A stretch of DNA of 64,000 bases, taken from NCBI GenBank assembly GCA_945897565.1, contig CAMDFN010000006.1:40908-104907 (forward strand), in the 5' to 3' direction. Source of the DNA: Chryseobacterium gleum. Its GTDB lineage: Bacteria; Bacteroidota; Bacteroidia; Flavobacteriales_D; Crocinitomicaceae. The position numbers and the translations under genes are program-made. How positions within the stretch are numbered: position 1 is the stretch's first letter; every line of letters starts with the position of its first letter. The notes under the pieces are model-generated. The model was not told the DNA's origin and did not search any database. It saw only the letters and a program-made list of their open reading frames with translations. Below are positions 27,115-35,098 of the stretch, one piece after another.

Positions 27115-27145
27115 CAGCTAGCAAATGAAACAGTAGCTTTAACCT

Positions 27146-30100
27146 ATGCAATCCACTTACAACCATCTTATTGATCAAATTGATGCTTTTATCAGAAAGT
27201 ATTATAAAAATCAATTGATTAAAGGCTGCTTGTTATTTACTTTATTTTTCATCTTAACGCTTTTAACGACATCTTTTTTAGAATTTTTTGGTCGTTTTCC
27301 AATTTTGGTAAGAGCTATTTTATTTTTCGGGTTTATAGCTATTCAAAGTTATTTATTCATTCGATGGATTGGTATTCCTTTAAGCCGTTTGTGGTCATTT
27401 GGCAAAAGAATTTCTCATTTGCAAGCAGCGGATATTATTGGTTCATTTTTTCCTGAGGTGGCTGATAAACTAAAGAACACAATTCAACTTCAACACGACC
27501 TAGATAGTCATTTAGGAAATATAGATCTTATTGCGGCAAGTATTGCTCAGCGTGCTGGTCAATTAAATATTATATCATTTGAATCGGCAATTGAATACAA
27601 GGCTCAACGCCATTATTTAAAATATTTATTACCCGTCTTTTTTGGATTTATAGCCGTAGCTTGGTTTATTCCTCAAATATTAACCCAAGGCACAAATCGC
27701 GTACTACAATATTCAAAAGAATTCAAGGAACCAAACCCTTATATTTTCATTTTCGATTCTATTTCAAACAATGTTGAAGAAGGGACTAGCGTCAGTATAA
27801 AAGTAAAAGTGAAATCCGCTCCTGGATATTACTCCCTACCTAAACAACTTTACATTGTTAGTGATCAAGGTAAGTTTCTTATGAAACAACTCAAGAGAAA
27901 TTCATTCACTTATAAATTACCAGCACTTCAAAAAACAACGTCTTTTTTCTTAACAACAAATGAATTCAATAGCCCAAAGAAATGGATTCGTGTCAATAGA
28001 AAAACGGTCTTAGGAACACTCAAGGCCTTCTGTACTTATCCTCAATATCTAAATAAAACGGCGCGTTTAATTGAAAATACAGGCGATTTAACACTTCCAG
28101 AAGGAACAAATGTGCGTTGGGAAATTGCCACAAAAAACACCAGTAAACTCCAATTAATTTGGCAAAACAAACTTCAAAAACTAGATCCTATTTACAGTCA
28201 ATTTACTGAAGAATATAGAAGTAGTGGCCGTTTAAAGTTCATACTTACAAACGCACAAACCAATCAAAATGATACGGTTGTTTCTAAAATAGAAGTATTA
28301 AAAGATGCGCATCCTGGTATTGAGATTCAGGAAGAGCAAGATTCAGTTGTGGATGGTAGAAAATTTTTCCAAGGAGTTGTTTCTGACGATTATGGATTAA
28401 GTAAACTTCAGTTTGTATATACAATAGATCAAGAAAATGGAGAAAAAAGAACACAGCGTTTAGAAGTTCAATCAGTAAAAGGCACACTTCAGAAATTTGA
28501 TTTTGGAGTCGATTTCAGGCGTGAAAAAATACAGTTAAACGACATCATATCTTATTATTTTGTAGTCTACGACAACGACGGCGTAAATGGTCATAAAGCC
28601 ACAAAGAGTGAAACATTGACTTACAAGCTTCCTAGTTTAGAAGAGTTAAATGACCAAAGGAAGGAAGAGCAAGCTGAGCAACTGAATGAATTACAAGACG
28701 TATTTAAAAAAACACAACAGTTTCAAAAAGAAGTTCAGGAATTTAAAAAGGAGGCCTTACAATCTAAAACTACAAATTGGAATAAACTCAATAAAGTAGA
28801 ACAACTTCAACAACAGCAACAACAGTTGCAACAACAAATACAAGAGAGTTTAGAAGAAATCAAACAAAGCACAGAACAGAAAAATCAATTGTCACCATTA
28901 GATGAGCAATTATTAGAAAAACAACAGCTTTTAGAGCAGCTCCTAAATGAAGTGATGGATGATGAGTTAAAAGCGCTCTTAGAGCAATTAGAAGCGCTCC
29001 TCAAAGAACAAGATAAAGACCAAACGAAAGAGAAACTAGATCAACTGCAGCAATCTACAGAAGACATGAACAAACAGCTAGACCGCAGCTTAGAACTTTT
29101 GAAAAAAATGCAGGTCAACGAACGCATAGATGATTTAGAAAAAGAATTGGACGCATTGGCAAAAGAACAGGAAGAACTCAAAGAGCAAAATCAGGAAATC
29201 ACTAAAGAAGAACTCCTAAAAAAGCAAAAAGAGCTCAATGAAAAGTTCAATGAAATTAAAAAAGAACTCAAAGAGGTTCAAGAATTAAACAAAGATTTAG
29301 CGCGTCCGCTTGATTTAGAAATAATGGATGCTCTAGAAGAACAGGTTTCAAACGACCTCCAAAATGCAGAGCAAGAAATTTCTGAGGGCAAATCAAAAAA
29401 AGCCGGCGAAAAACAGAAATCTGCCTCTGACGGAATGAAAGCAATGTCTTCACAACTCAATGCCAAACAAAACCAATCAAATAAAGAACAGCAAGAAGAG
29501 GATATGGAAGCGCTAAGAGCGCTGTTAGAAGGCTTAATTAACTTGAGTTTTGATCAAGAAAAAACCCAAAAAAGCTTTGTAAAGATCAGTACCAAAGACC
29601 CCGTATTTCGCAAATTGGGCCGTCGTCAACAACGCATTAACGACGACACCAAAATCATTAGAGATAGTTTATTAGCACTCGCCAAAAGACAACCCAAAAT
29701 TGCAACATTCATTGATGCAGAACTAAATGCTATTTTAACACATCAAAAGTCTACTATCGAAGCGATAGACGACCACCGCAAGAAGGATATTGAAAAACAC
29801 CAGCAATTCGTGATGACATCTTATAATAATTTAGCCTTATTGTTAAATGAGGCTTTACAATCTATGCAGCAACAAATGAATTCCGAGATGCAAGGAAGCG
29901 GAAGTTGTGAAAAACCTGGAAAGGGTAGACCAAAACCTGGTCAGTCTATGTCTTCGGGTGACATGAAAGATATGCTCAAAAAGCAACTCGAGCAAATGCA
30001 AAAGGGTAGTAACCCTGGTGGAAACAAACCGGGTCAGCAGCCAGGATCGGCTCCTGGTAAAGAAGGCCAACCAGGCCAAGGACTTCCAGGTTTAAGCACC

Positions 30101-30511
30101 AAGGAAATGGCACAAATGGCTGCCGAGCAAACAGCAATTAGGCAGCGCTTAGAGCAATTGAAGCAAGAGCTAAATAAAGAAGGCAAAGGCTTAGGCAATC
30201 AGCTTAACCCGCTTTTAAAGGAACTTGAAGAGCAAGAAAAAGATTTGTTATTGAAAAGAGTGAATCCTCAGACCATACAGCGACAAAAAGAGATCCTTAC
30301 GCGTTTACTAGAAAGTGAAGACGCCATTATGAAACGCGGTTTTGAAGATAAGCGAGAATCTAAGTCTGGAAAAGATGTAGAAAAAGGTAACCAAATTCGT
30401 TTTGAGGAGTATAAAAGGTCCAAATGGAATGAGCTGGAATTAATTAAGGCTATAGACCCTGCTTTGCAATTATATTACAAGCAGCGTTCAGACGCCTACT
30501 TAAATCAGTGA
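27146..30511 (+). CDS. DUF4175-family large membrane-anchored coiled-coil protein
   Basis: 1121 residues. Three N-terminal membrane helices (about 26-46, 51-72 and 155-175) precede a predicted periplasmic beta region (about 190-500). A very long coiled coil rich in Gln, Glu, Lys and Leu follows (about 505-800), with runs such as QLQQQQQQLQQQ. After a conserved helical block (about 790-920) comes a low-complexity Gly/Pro/Gln/Met linker (about 930-990: GSNPGGNKPGQQPG style), then a final helical tail. This is the DUF4175 layout of Bacteroidota; function unknown. Base composition is more A-rich than in most of the window. It begins the run DUF4175, anti-sigma-type ATPase, ybeY, mnmG. Confidence 0.88.
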   Translation: MQSTYNHLIDQIDAFIRKYYKNQLIKGCLLFTLFFILTLLTTSFLEFFGRFPILVRAILFFGFIAIQSYLFIRWIGIPLSRLWSFGKRISHLQAADIIGSFFPEVADKLKNTIQLQHDLDSHLGNIDLIAASIAQRAGQLNIISFESAIEYKAQRHYLKYLLPVFFGFIAVAWFIPQILTQGTNRVLQYSKEFKEPNPYIFIFDSISNNVEEGTSVSIKVKVKSAPGYYSLPKQLYIVSDQGKFLMKQLKRNSFTYKLPALQKTTSFFLTTNEFNSPKKWIRVNRKTVLGTLKAFCTYPQYLNKTARLIENTGDLTLPEGTNVRWEIATKNTSKLQLIWQNKLQKLDPIYSQFTEEYRSSGRLKFILTNAQTNQNDTVVSKIEVLKDAHPGIEIQEEQDSVVDGRKFFQGVVSDDYGLSKLQFVYTIDQENGEKRTQRLEVQSVKGTLQKFDFGVDFRREKIQLNDIISYYFVVYDNDGVNGHKATKSETLTYKLPSLEELNDQRKEEQAEQLNELQDVFKKTQQFQKEVQEFKKEALQSKTTNWNKLNKVEQLQQQQQQLQQQIQESLEEIKQSTEQKNQLSPLDEQLLEKQQLLEQLLNEVMDDELKALLEQLEALLKEQDKDQTKEKLDQLQQSTEDMNKQLDRSLELLKKMQVNERIDDLEKELDALAKEQEELKEQNQEITKEELLKKQKELNEKFNEIKKELKEVQELNKDLARPLDLEIMDALEEQVSNDLQNAEQEISEGKSKKAGEKQKSASDGMKAMSSQLNAKQNQSNKEQQEEDMEALRALLEGLINLSFDQEKTQKSFVKISTKDPVFRKLGRRQQRINDDTKIIRDSLLALAKRQPKIATFIDAELNAILTHQKSTIEAIDDHRKKDIEKHQQFVMTSYNNLALLLNEALQSMQQQMNSEMQGSGSCEKPGKGRPKPGQSMSSGDMKDMLKKQLEQMQKGSNPGGNKPGQQPGSAPGKEGQPGQGLPGLSTKEMAQMAAEQTAIRQRLEQLKQELNKEGKGLGNQLNPLLKELEEQEKDLLLKRVNPQTIQRQKEILTRLLESEDAIMKRGFEDKRESKSGKDVEKGNQIRFEEYKRSKWNELELIKAIDPALQLYYKQRSDAYLNQ

Positions 30512-30530
30512 TTTTCGTGATTTTTATATT

Positions 30531-30944
30531 ATGAAAGAAGGATTTTCAATTGTTACAGAAATAGTTTTACCATCTGATTATCAATCACTTATCGTTGTAG
30601 AAAAGCTGGTTGGCGGTGTTTGTGAAGAATTTGGCGTCAAAGAAGATGCGTTTGGAAACGTATTAATAGCTGTTTCTGAGGCAGTTAACAATGCCATTCA
30701 GCATGGCAATAAAGATATTCCTGACGCCAAAGTTGAGGTCAAGGTGGCCAATCACGACGATGTCTTTTGTATTCAGGTCAAAGACGAAGGCAAGGGTTTT
30801 GGTTTTCATGAGCTACCAGATCCAACAGCACCAGGGAACCTATTGAAAGATAGCGGTAGAGGGGTGTTCTTAATGAAGAATCTTGCTGATGAAGTCGAGT
30901 TTCTCAATACCGGCAGCACTGTAAATCTGTATTTCCATAAATGA
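30531..30944 (+). CDS. Anti-sigma-factor-type ATP-binding protein (RsbW-like HATPase)
   Basis: 137 residues forming a single GHKL ATPase domain of the RsbW/SpoIIAB kind. The N-box is VSEAVNNAIQHGN, and the G1/G2 boxes are VKDEGKGFGFHELPDP and DSGRGVFLMKNLADEV. In Firmicutes such proteins are serine kinases that bind sigma factors or phosphorylate anti-anti-sigma proteins; in Bacteroidota the partner is usually unknown. No STAS-domain or sigma-factor gene is adjacent. It overlaps ybeY by 4 bases (ATGA), so it is translationally coupled to an rRNA-processing enzyme. Confidence 0.9.
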   Translation: MKEGFSIVTEIVLPSDYQSLIVVEKLVGGVCEEFGVKEDAFGNVLIAVSEAVNNAIQHGNKDIPDAKVEVKVANHDDVFCIQVKDEGKGFGFHELPDPTAPGNLLKDSGRGVFLMKNLADEVEFLNTGSTVNLYFHK

Positions 30945-31378
30945 CAACCATTGTCAATTTAGGGGTTAAAATCCCAGGTTTTGTTTCTAAGAAAGATTTA
31001 AAGGAAGCTGTTAAAAACCTCACCATTCTAGAAGGTAAAGTACTTAAAGACCTGAGCCTTGTCTTTACAGACGATGACTATTTGTTAGAAGTGAACAAGC
31101 AGTTTTTAAACCACGATTATTTTACCGACGTCATCACTTTTGATTACTCATCTTTTCCGGATGTATCGGGTGATGTTATGATATCCCTAGACCGCGTTAG
31201 AGATAATGCTTTCTCTTTGGATCAAAGTTTTGAGCTTGAGTTCTACCGTGTTGTTTTCCACGGCGTACTACATTTGTGTGGCTATAAGGATAAATCCAAG
31301 GAAGAAGCCGCGCTAATGAGGAATAAAGAAGATTTTTATTTAAGCAAGTTTGTTTCACGTGAAACAAACTTGAATTAA
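30941..31378 (+). CDS. ybeY: Endoribonuclease YbeY (16S rRNA maturation)
   Basis: 145 residues of the UPF0054/YbeY family, a single-strand RNase for 16S rRNA 3' maturation and ribosome quality control. The metal site is FHGVLHLCGYKD: the first two histidines are in place, but the usual third histidine of H-G-x-L-H-x-x-G-Y-D-H is not, with KDK instead; an Asp may take over. The upstream DVITFDYSSF...GDVMIS segment is as expected. The last codons (KFVSRETNL) are written by a 28-base palindrome that includes a perfect parS site, so the C-terminus is doubly constrained. Confidence 0.92.
   Translation: MTTIVNLGVKIPGFVSKKDLKEAVKNLTILEGKVLKDLSLVFTDDDYLLEVNKQFLNHDYFTDVITFDYSSFPDVSGDVMISLDRVRDNAFSLDQSFELEFYRVVFHGVLHLCGYKDKSKEEAALMRNKEDFYLSKFVSRETNLN
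31351..31366. promoter_or_regulatory. parS: parS site 1 (ParB-binding centromere)
   Basis: TGTTTCACGTGAAACA, identical to the Bacillus parS consensus, inside the 3' end of ybeY. It is the core of a 28-base perfect palindrome (31345-31372). Confidence 0.92.
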
Positions 31379-31385
31379 TACTTGT

Positions 31386-31401
31386 TGTTTCACGTGAAAC
31401 A
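31386..31401. promoter_or_regulatory. parS: parS site 2 (ParB-binding centromere)
   Basis: A second perfect TGTTTCACGTGAAACA, in the ybeY-mnmG gap, 35 bases centre-to-centre from site 1, ending 8 bases before the mnmG ATG. Confidence 0.92.
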
Positions 31402-31409
31402 CAACACAA

Positions 31410-33281
31410 ATGTTAGATAAATACGATGTAATTGTTGTAGGCGCTGGCCATGCCGGGTGCGAAGCCGCAAACGCTGCCGCCCGCATGGGCAGCAAAGTTT
31501 TATTGGTCACCATGAACATGAACACCATAGCTCAAATGAGCTGTAATCCAGCAATGGGCGGTGTAGCAAAAGGCCAAATCGTTAGAGAAATTGATGCGCT
31601 CGGTGGTGGTTCTGGAATTGTTAGCGATAAAAGCGCAATTCAATTCAGGATGTTAAACCTTTCTAAAGGGCCAGCGATGTGGTCTCCAAGAACACAGAAT
31701 GATAGAATGCTGTTTTCGTTAGAATGGCGCTATCTCTTGGAACAAAATCCCAACGTGGATTTTTGGCAGGACATGTGTGTTGGCATCATGGTAGAAGACC
31801 GTAAAGTTGTCGGTGTACAAATGGCAATAGGGACAACCATATATGCAACAACTGTTGTGCTTACTAACGGAACTTTTTTAAATGGCCTTATCCATCTTGG
31901 TGAAAAACAGTTTGGAGGAGGGAGAGCGGGTGAGAAAGCATCCATAGGTTTAACAGAAAGCCTGGTAAACCTCGGTTTTGAGGCTGGTAGAATGAAGACT
32001 GGCACACCGCCAAGAGTCGATGGCCGTAGTTTAGATTATTCTAAAATGGAGGTTCAGGCTGGTGATGTAAATCCATCAAAATTTAGTTATGGTTCCGTTC
32101 CTGCTCTAGCCAAGCAACTTCCTTGTCACATCACCTACACAAACCAACGCACCCATGACTTATTGCGAACGGGATTTGACCGGTCTCCAATGTTTAATGG
32201 GGCCATCAAAAGTACCGGACCGAGGTATTGCCCAAGTATTGAAGACAAAATATCGCGCTTTGCAGATAGAGACAGACATCAAATTTTTGTAGAGCCAGAG
32301 GGCTGGAGTACTGTTGAGATTTATGTAAATGGTTTCAGCACCTCATTGCCAGAAGACATTCAGTACGCCGCAATGAAAACAATTCCTGGTTTCGAACACG
32401 TTAAAATGTTCAGGCCAGGCTATGCCATAGAATATGATTATTTTCCACCAATACAGCTTAGACACTCTTTAGAGACAAAGCTTATTGACAATCTTTTCTT
32501 TGCGGGCCAAATCAATGGAACCACAGGATATGAAGAAGCCGCTTGTCAGGGCTTAATGGCGGGTATCAATGCACACAGAAAGGTAGTTGAAAAAGACCCT
32601 TTTATACTGTCTCGTAGCGAGGCTTATATTGGTGTTTTGATAGACGACTTGATTACAAAAGGAACCGACGAACCATACCGGATGTTCACCAGCCGTGCTG
32701 AATTTAGGATTTTATTACGTCAGGACAATGCCGATGAAAGACTCACGCCGCTGGGTTTTGAAATTGGCTTGGCAAGCGCAGAAGCGCTGCAAAAAGTTGA
32801 ACAGAAAAAGGAACTCACTAAGCAACTCAAAACAAAACTCCGCGAAATTGGCATCAGCCCAGCAGAGGCAAACCCCATGTTATTAGAGAAGGATTCTGCT
32901 CCGATCAATCAACAAGTGAAGGCAAGTTCATTGATTACAAGGCCACACGTCTCACTTACGGATTTAGTCGCGGTTAGTGCGTTAACAGCGCAAGCTGTAA
33001 ATGAAGTGTTTAAACACAACCCGTTGGCAGTTGAACAAGCCGAAATCCTTTTGAAATACGAAGGTTATATCGATCGAGAAGAAGAACAAGCACAAAAACA
33101 CCACCGCCTCGAAAATTTAAATTTGCCCCATGCGCTGGATTACACCCAAATCAAGAGTTTGAGTATTGAGGCAAAAGAGAAGCTGTCGATAATTCAGCCG
33201 GCCACCATTGGCCACGCTTCTCGGGTTTCTGGTGTGTCACCAAGTGATATTTCCGTACTTCTGGTTCATTTGGGCCGTTAA
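31410..33281 (+). CDS. mnmG: tRNA uridine-5-carboxymethylaminomethyl(34) synthesis enzyme MnmG (GidA)
   Basis: A 623-residue FAD-dependent enzyme that works with MnmE to modify U34 of several tRNAs. The N-terminal Rossmann motif is DVIVVGAGHAGCEAA; other family marks are MSCNPAMGGVAKGQIVREIDALGG, the FGGGRAGEKASIGL stretch, MKTGTPPRVDGRS and the FFAGQINGTTGYEEAACQG block. The C-terminal helical domain ends with ASRVSGVSPSDISVLLVHL. The length is standard. mnmG is frequently found close to the replication origin, which fits the DnaA-box region 4.3 kb upstream and the parS sites immediately before the gene. Confidence 0.97.
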   Translation: MLDKYDVIVVGAGHAGCEAANAAARMGSKVLLVTMNMNTIAQMSCNPAMGGVAKGQIVREIDALGGGSGIVSDKSAIQFRMLNLSKGPAMWSPRTQNDRMLFSLEWRYLLEQNPNVDFWQDMCVGIMVEDRKVVGVQMAIGTTIYATTVVLTNGTFLNGLIHLGEKQFGGGRAGEKASIGLTESLVNLGFEAGRMKTGTPPRVDGRSLDYSKMEVQAGDVNPSKFSYGSVPALAKQLPCHITYTNQRTHDLLRTGFDRSPMFNGAIKSTGPRYCPSIEDKISRFADRDRHQIFVEPEGWSTVEIYVNGFSTSLPEDIQYAAMKTIPGFEHVKMFRPGYAIEYDYFPPIQLRHSLETKLIDNLFFAGQINGTTGYEEAACQGLMAGINAHRKVVEKDPFILSRSEAYIGVLIDDLITKGTDEPYRMFTSRAEFRILLRQDNADERLTPLGFEIGLASAEALQKVEQKKELTKQLKTKLREIGISPAEANPMLLEKDSAPINQQVKASSLITRPHVSLTDLVAVSALTAQAVNEVFKHNPLAVEQAEILLKYEGYIDREEEQAQKHHRLENLNLPHALDYTQIKSLSIEAKEKLSIIQPATIGHASRVSGVSPSDISVLLVHLGR

Positions 33282-33430
33282 TTTGCGTTTTAAGGCGTTT
33301 TAAGCACACCTTAACCGCCTAGACAAGGAAACACCAGCCCCTCGTTGAGATGTTTCATCAGGTAAAGCCATAAAACAAGGTTTTTTTGCTATTTTGCATG
33401 AAAAATTCGAGTTGAACTAAATTTGAAACA

Positions 33431-34381
33431 ATGAAGCAACCCTTGGTAATTTTTATTGATAGTGTCCACCCTATTTTAGAAGAGCGCTTGACCCAAGCAG
33501 GTTATTTATGTTTGAGACATGAGCAAACTTCTTTTGAAGCTTTAAAGCAAATTTTACCTCAGGCAAGTGGCCTCGTGCTTCGCTCTCGCTTTACAATTAA
33601 CGAAGAATTTTTAGCCTATTGTCTGTCACTTGAATTCATAGCAAGGGCCGGATCTGGTCTTGAGAACATTGATACGCATTTGTGTAAAGCGCGCAACATC
33701 AAGCTGTATAATTCTCCGGAGGGAAACAGAAATGCAGTCGCCGAACACGCGCTGGGCATGCTGTTGAGCTTACTCAATAAACTCAATAAAGCCGACAAAG
33801 AAGTGCGCAGCGGAATTTGGGATAGAGAAAGCAATAGAGGAGAAGAACTCGACGGTAAAACCATTGGGCTTATTGGCTATGGAAACAATGGCGCTGCATT
33901 TGCAAAAAAGCTAAGAGGTTTTGATGTAAAGGTAATGGCTTACGATAAGTACAAAACAGGTTTTGGCGACCATTTTGTACAAGAGTGTACGATAGAAGCC
34001 ATCCAAGAACAGGCCGATGTCTTGAGTTTTCATATCCCTCAAAATCGAGAAACCAAACAATTGTTCAATGCCTTATTTCTGGATAAAATGAAGAAACCAT
34101 TTTATTTACTGAATCTTTCTCGCGGAAAAATAGTCGAGACCAAAACGCTTGTCCTGGGCCTTAAATCAGGACAAATTAAAGGCGCCGGGTTAGATGTTTT
34201 AGAATATGAAAAGAAGAGTTTCGAAGCTTTTTTTGATCAGGAAATGCCAGCTGATTTTTCTTACCTTGTTCAGGCGGAGAATGTTTGTCTTTCTCCTCAT
34301 GTAGGTGGTTGGACCACAGAAAGTTATGTAAAATTGAGTAGTGTCTTAGCCGACAAAATTTTAGCCGACGAACAGCATTAA
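33431..34381 (+). CDS. NAD-dependent 2-hydroxyacid dehydrogenase (phosphoglycerate-dehydrogenase-like)
   Basis: A 316-residue D-isomer-specific 2-hydroxyacid dehydrogenase. The nucleotide-binding fold has GLIGYGNNGAAFAKKL; the catalytic triad can be placed at Arg in LNLSRGKIV, Glu in VLEYEKKSF, and His in LSPHVGGWT. The substrate-domain loop is RAGSGLENID. There is no C-terminal ACT domain, as in short SerA forms, so either 3-phosphoglycerate (serine synthesis) or another hydroxyacid could be the substrate; serB/serC are not adjacent. It overlaps the convergent S4-domain gene by 4 bases. The 149 bases between mnmG and this gene show no further features. Confidence 0.88.
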   Translation: MKQPLVIFIDSVHPILEERLTQAGYLCLRHEQTSFEALKQILPQASGLVLRSRFTINEEFLAYCLSLEFIARAGSGLENIDTHLCKARNIKLYNSPEGNRNAVAEHALGMLLSLLNKLNKADKEVRSGIWDRESNRGEELDGKTIGLIGYGNNGAAFAKKLRGFDVKVMAYDKYKTGFGDHFVQECTIEAIQEQADVLSFHIPQNRETKQLFNALFLDKMKKPFYLLNLSRGKIVETKTLVLGLKSGQIKGAGLDVLEYEKKSFEAFFDQEMPADFSYLVQAENVCLSPHVGGWTTESYVKLSSVLADKILADEQH

Positions 34382-34758
34382 TCTTCCTGCCAATCGTCCA
34401 TAAATCGGTCGAGTTCGCGACGGTCTTTTTTTGTGGGCTTTCCATCTGTTAGGCGGTAATTGCTTTGCGCCTGTTGGTATGTTTTTAGCTTTTCGATTTC
34501 TTCGGGCAACGTGATGTCTAAGATGTAGTCCTTGACAAGTGGGGCGCCAACACGCCGATCAAGTACTTGTAGGACCTTAAATTGGAAGCGCGCACTGTGT
34601 TTGAGTAGCGTAATGGTTTCGCCATCTTTAACCTCTCTAGAGGGCTTAACAGCCGCTTCATTGAGTAAAACCCTGCCTTTTGAGATGAGTTCGGTAGCTT
34701 GCGAACGCGTTTTGGAGAGGCGTACAGCCCAAAGAAATTTATCTAAGCGGGTTTTCAT
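34378..34758 (-). CDS. S4-domain RNA-binding protein (Hsp15/HslR-like)
   Basis: About 126 residues, starting at the ATG at 34758 (MKTRLDKFLWAVRL), which is where family alignments begin; an ATG at 34791 would extend it and overlap the YjbR gene by 53 bases. The S4 domain (RLDKFLWAVRLSKTRSQATE, then GRVLLNEAAVKPSREVKDGE) binds structured RNA; Hsp15 relatives rescue stalled 50S-peptidyl-tRNA complexes after heat shock. The C-terminal part is basic (KPTKKDRRELDRF), then acidic. The two minus-strand genes overlap by 20 bases, suggesting coupled translation. Confidence 0.88.
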   Translation of the reverse strand: MKTRLDKFLWAVRLSKTRSQATELISKGRVLLNEAAVKPSREVKDGETITLLKHSARFQFKVLQVLDRRVGAPLVKDYILDITLPEEIEKLKTYQQAQSNYRLTDGKPTKKDRRELDRFMDDWQED

Positions 34759-35092
34759 CGCGCACTTTTTTAGGAAGTCCTTTATAGACAAGCTGATAAG
34801 AGTGGTCTATCAATGCTTTTAATAGGATGTCATCTACGTCGTTATGGAACTGAATGGTGTTCCAATGTTTATGACTCATGTGGAACCCTGGTTGTATGGC
34901 TGTGTGGCGCTCTCGAAGTTCTAATGCGTATTCGGGTTCGCATTTGAGGTTGACAGAAGTAAAATCTTCGATGTCAACTAAAGCAAACATTTTGCCGTAA
35001 ACCTTAAAAACGAGGGTCCGGTTGTCAAAAGGAAAGCATGCTGTCGCGCCTTGTTTGAGTGAACAATAGTGATGGAGTTCCTCAATATGCAT
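34739..35092 (-). CDS. MmcQ/YjbR-family protein
   Basis: 117 residues matching the MmcQ/YjbR (CyaY-like fold) family: N-terminal helix with ELHHYCSLKQGATACFPFD, central VFKVYGKMFALVDIE, and a C-terminal HMSHKHWNTIQF...DHSYQLVYKGLPKKVR. Family members are small, often annotated as DNA-binding, but the biochemical role is not established. Located between the S4-domain gene and a fatty-acid desaturase on the same strand, 6 bases from the latter's stop. Confidence 0.85.
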   Translation of the reverse strand: MHIEELHHYCSLKQGATACFPFDNRTLVFKVYGKMFALVDIEDFTSVNLKCEPEYALELRERHTAIQPGFHMSHKHWNTIQFHNDVDDILLKALIDHSYQLVYKGLPKKVRDENPLR

Positions 35093-35098
35093 AGACTT

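Larger units (their letters stand above)
26598..27145. other. oriC: Candidate chromosomal replication origin (oriC)
   Basis: The only gap over 300 bases in the window: 548 bases, strongly AT-rich, no open frame of note, flanked by divergent rpiB and DUF4175 genes. It contains two perfect inverted TTATACACA DnaA boxes (26963 and 27011), a one-mismatch box (TTTGTATAA at 26766), a run of five TA[A/G] trinucleotides (27032-27046) 12 bases past the second box, and a 45-base almost pure A/T stretch beyond it. This is the order known for the bacterial basal unwinding system. mnmG and two parS sites lie about 4.3 kb away, as near many bacterial origins. dnaA is not in the window, which is common in Bacteroidota. 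Confidence 0.75.
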
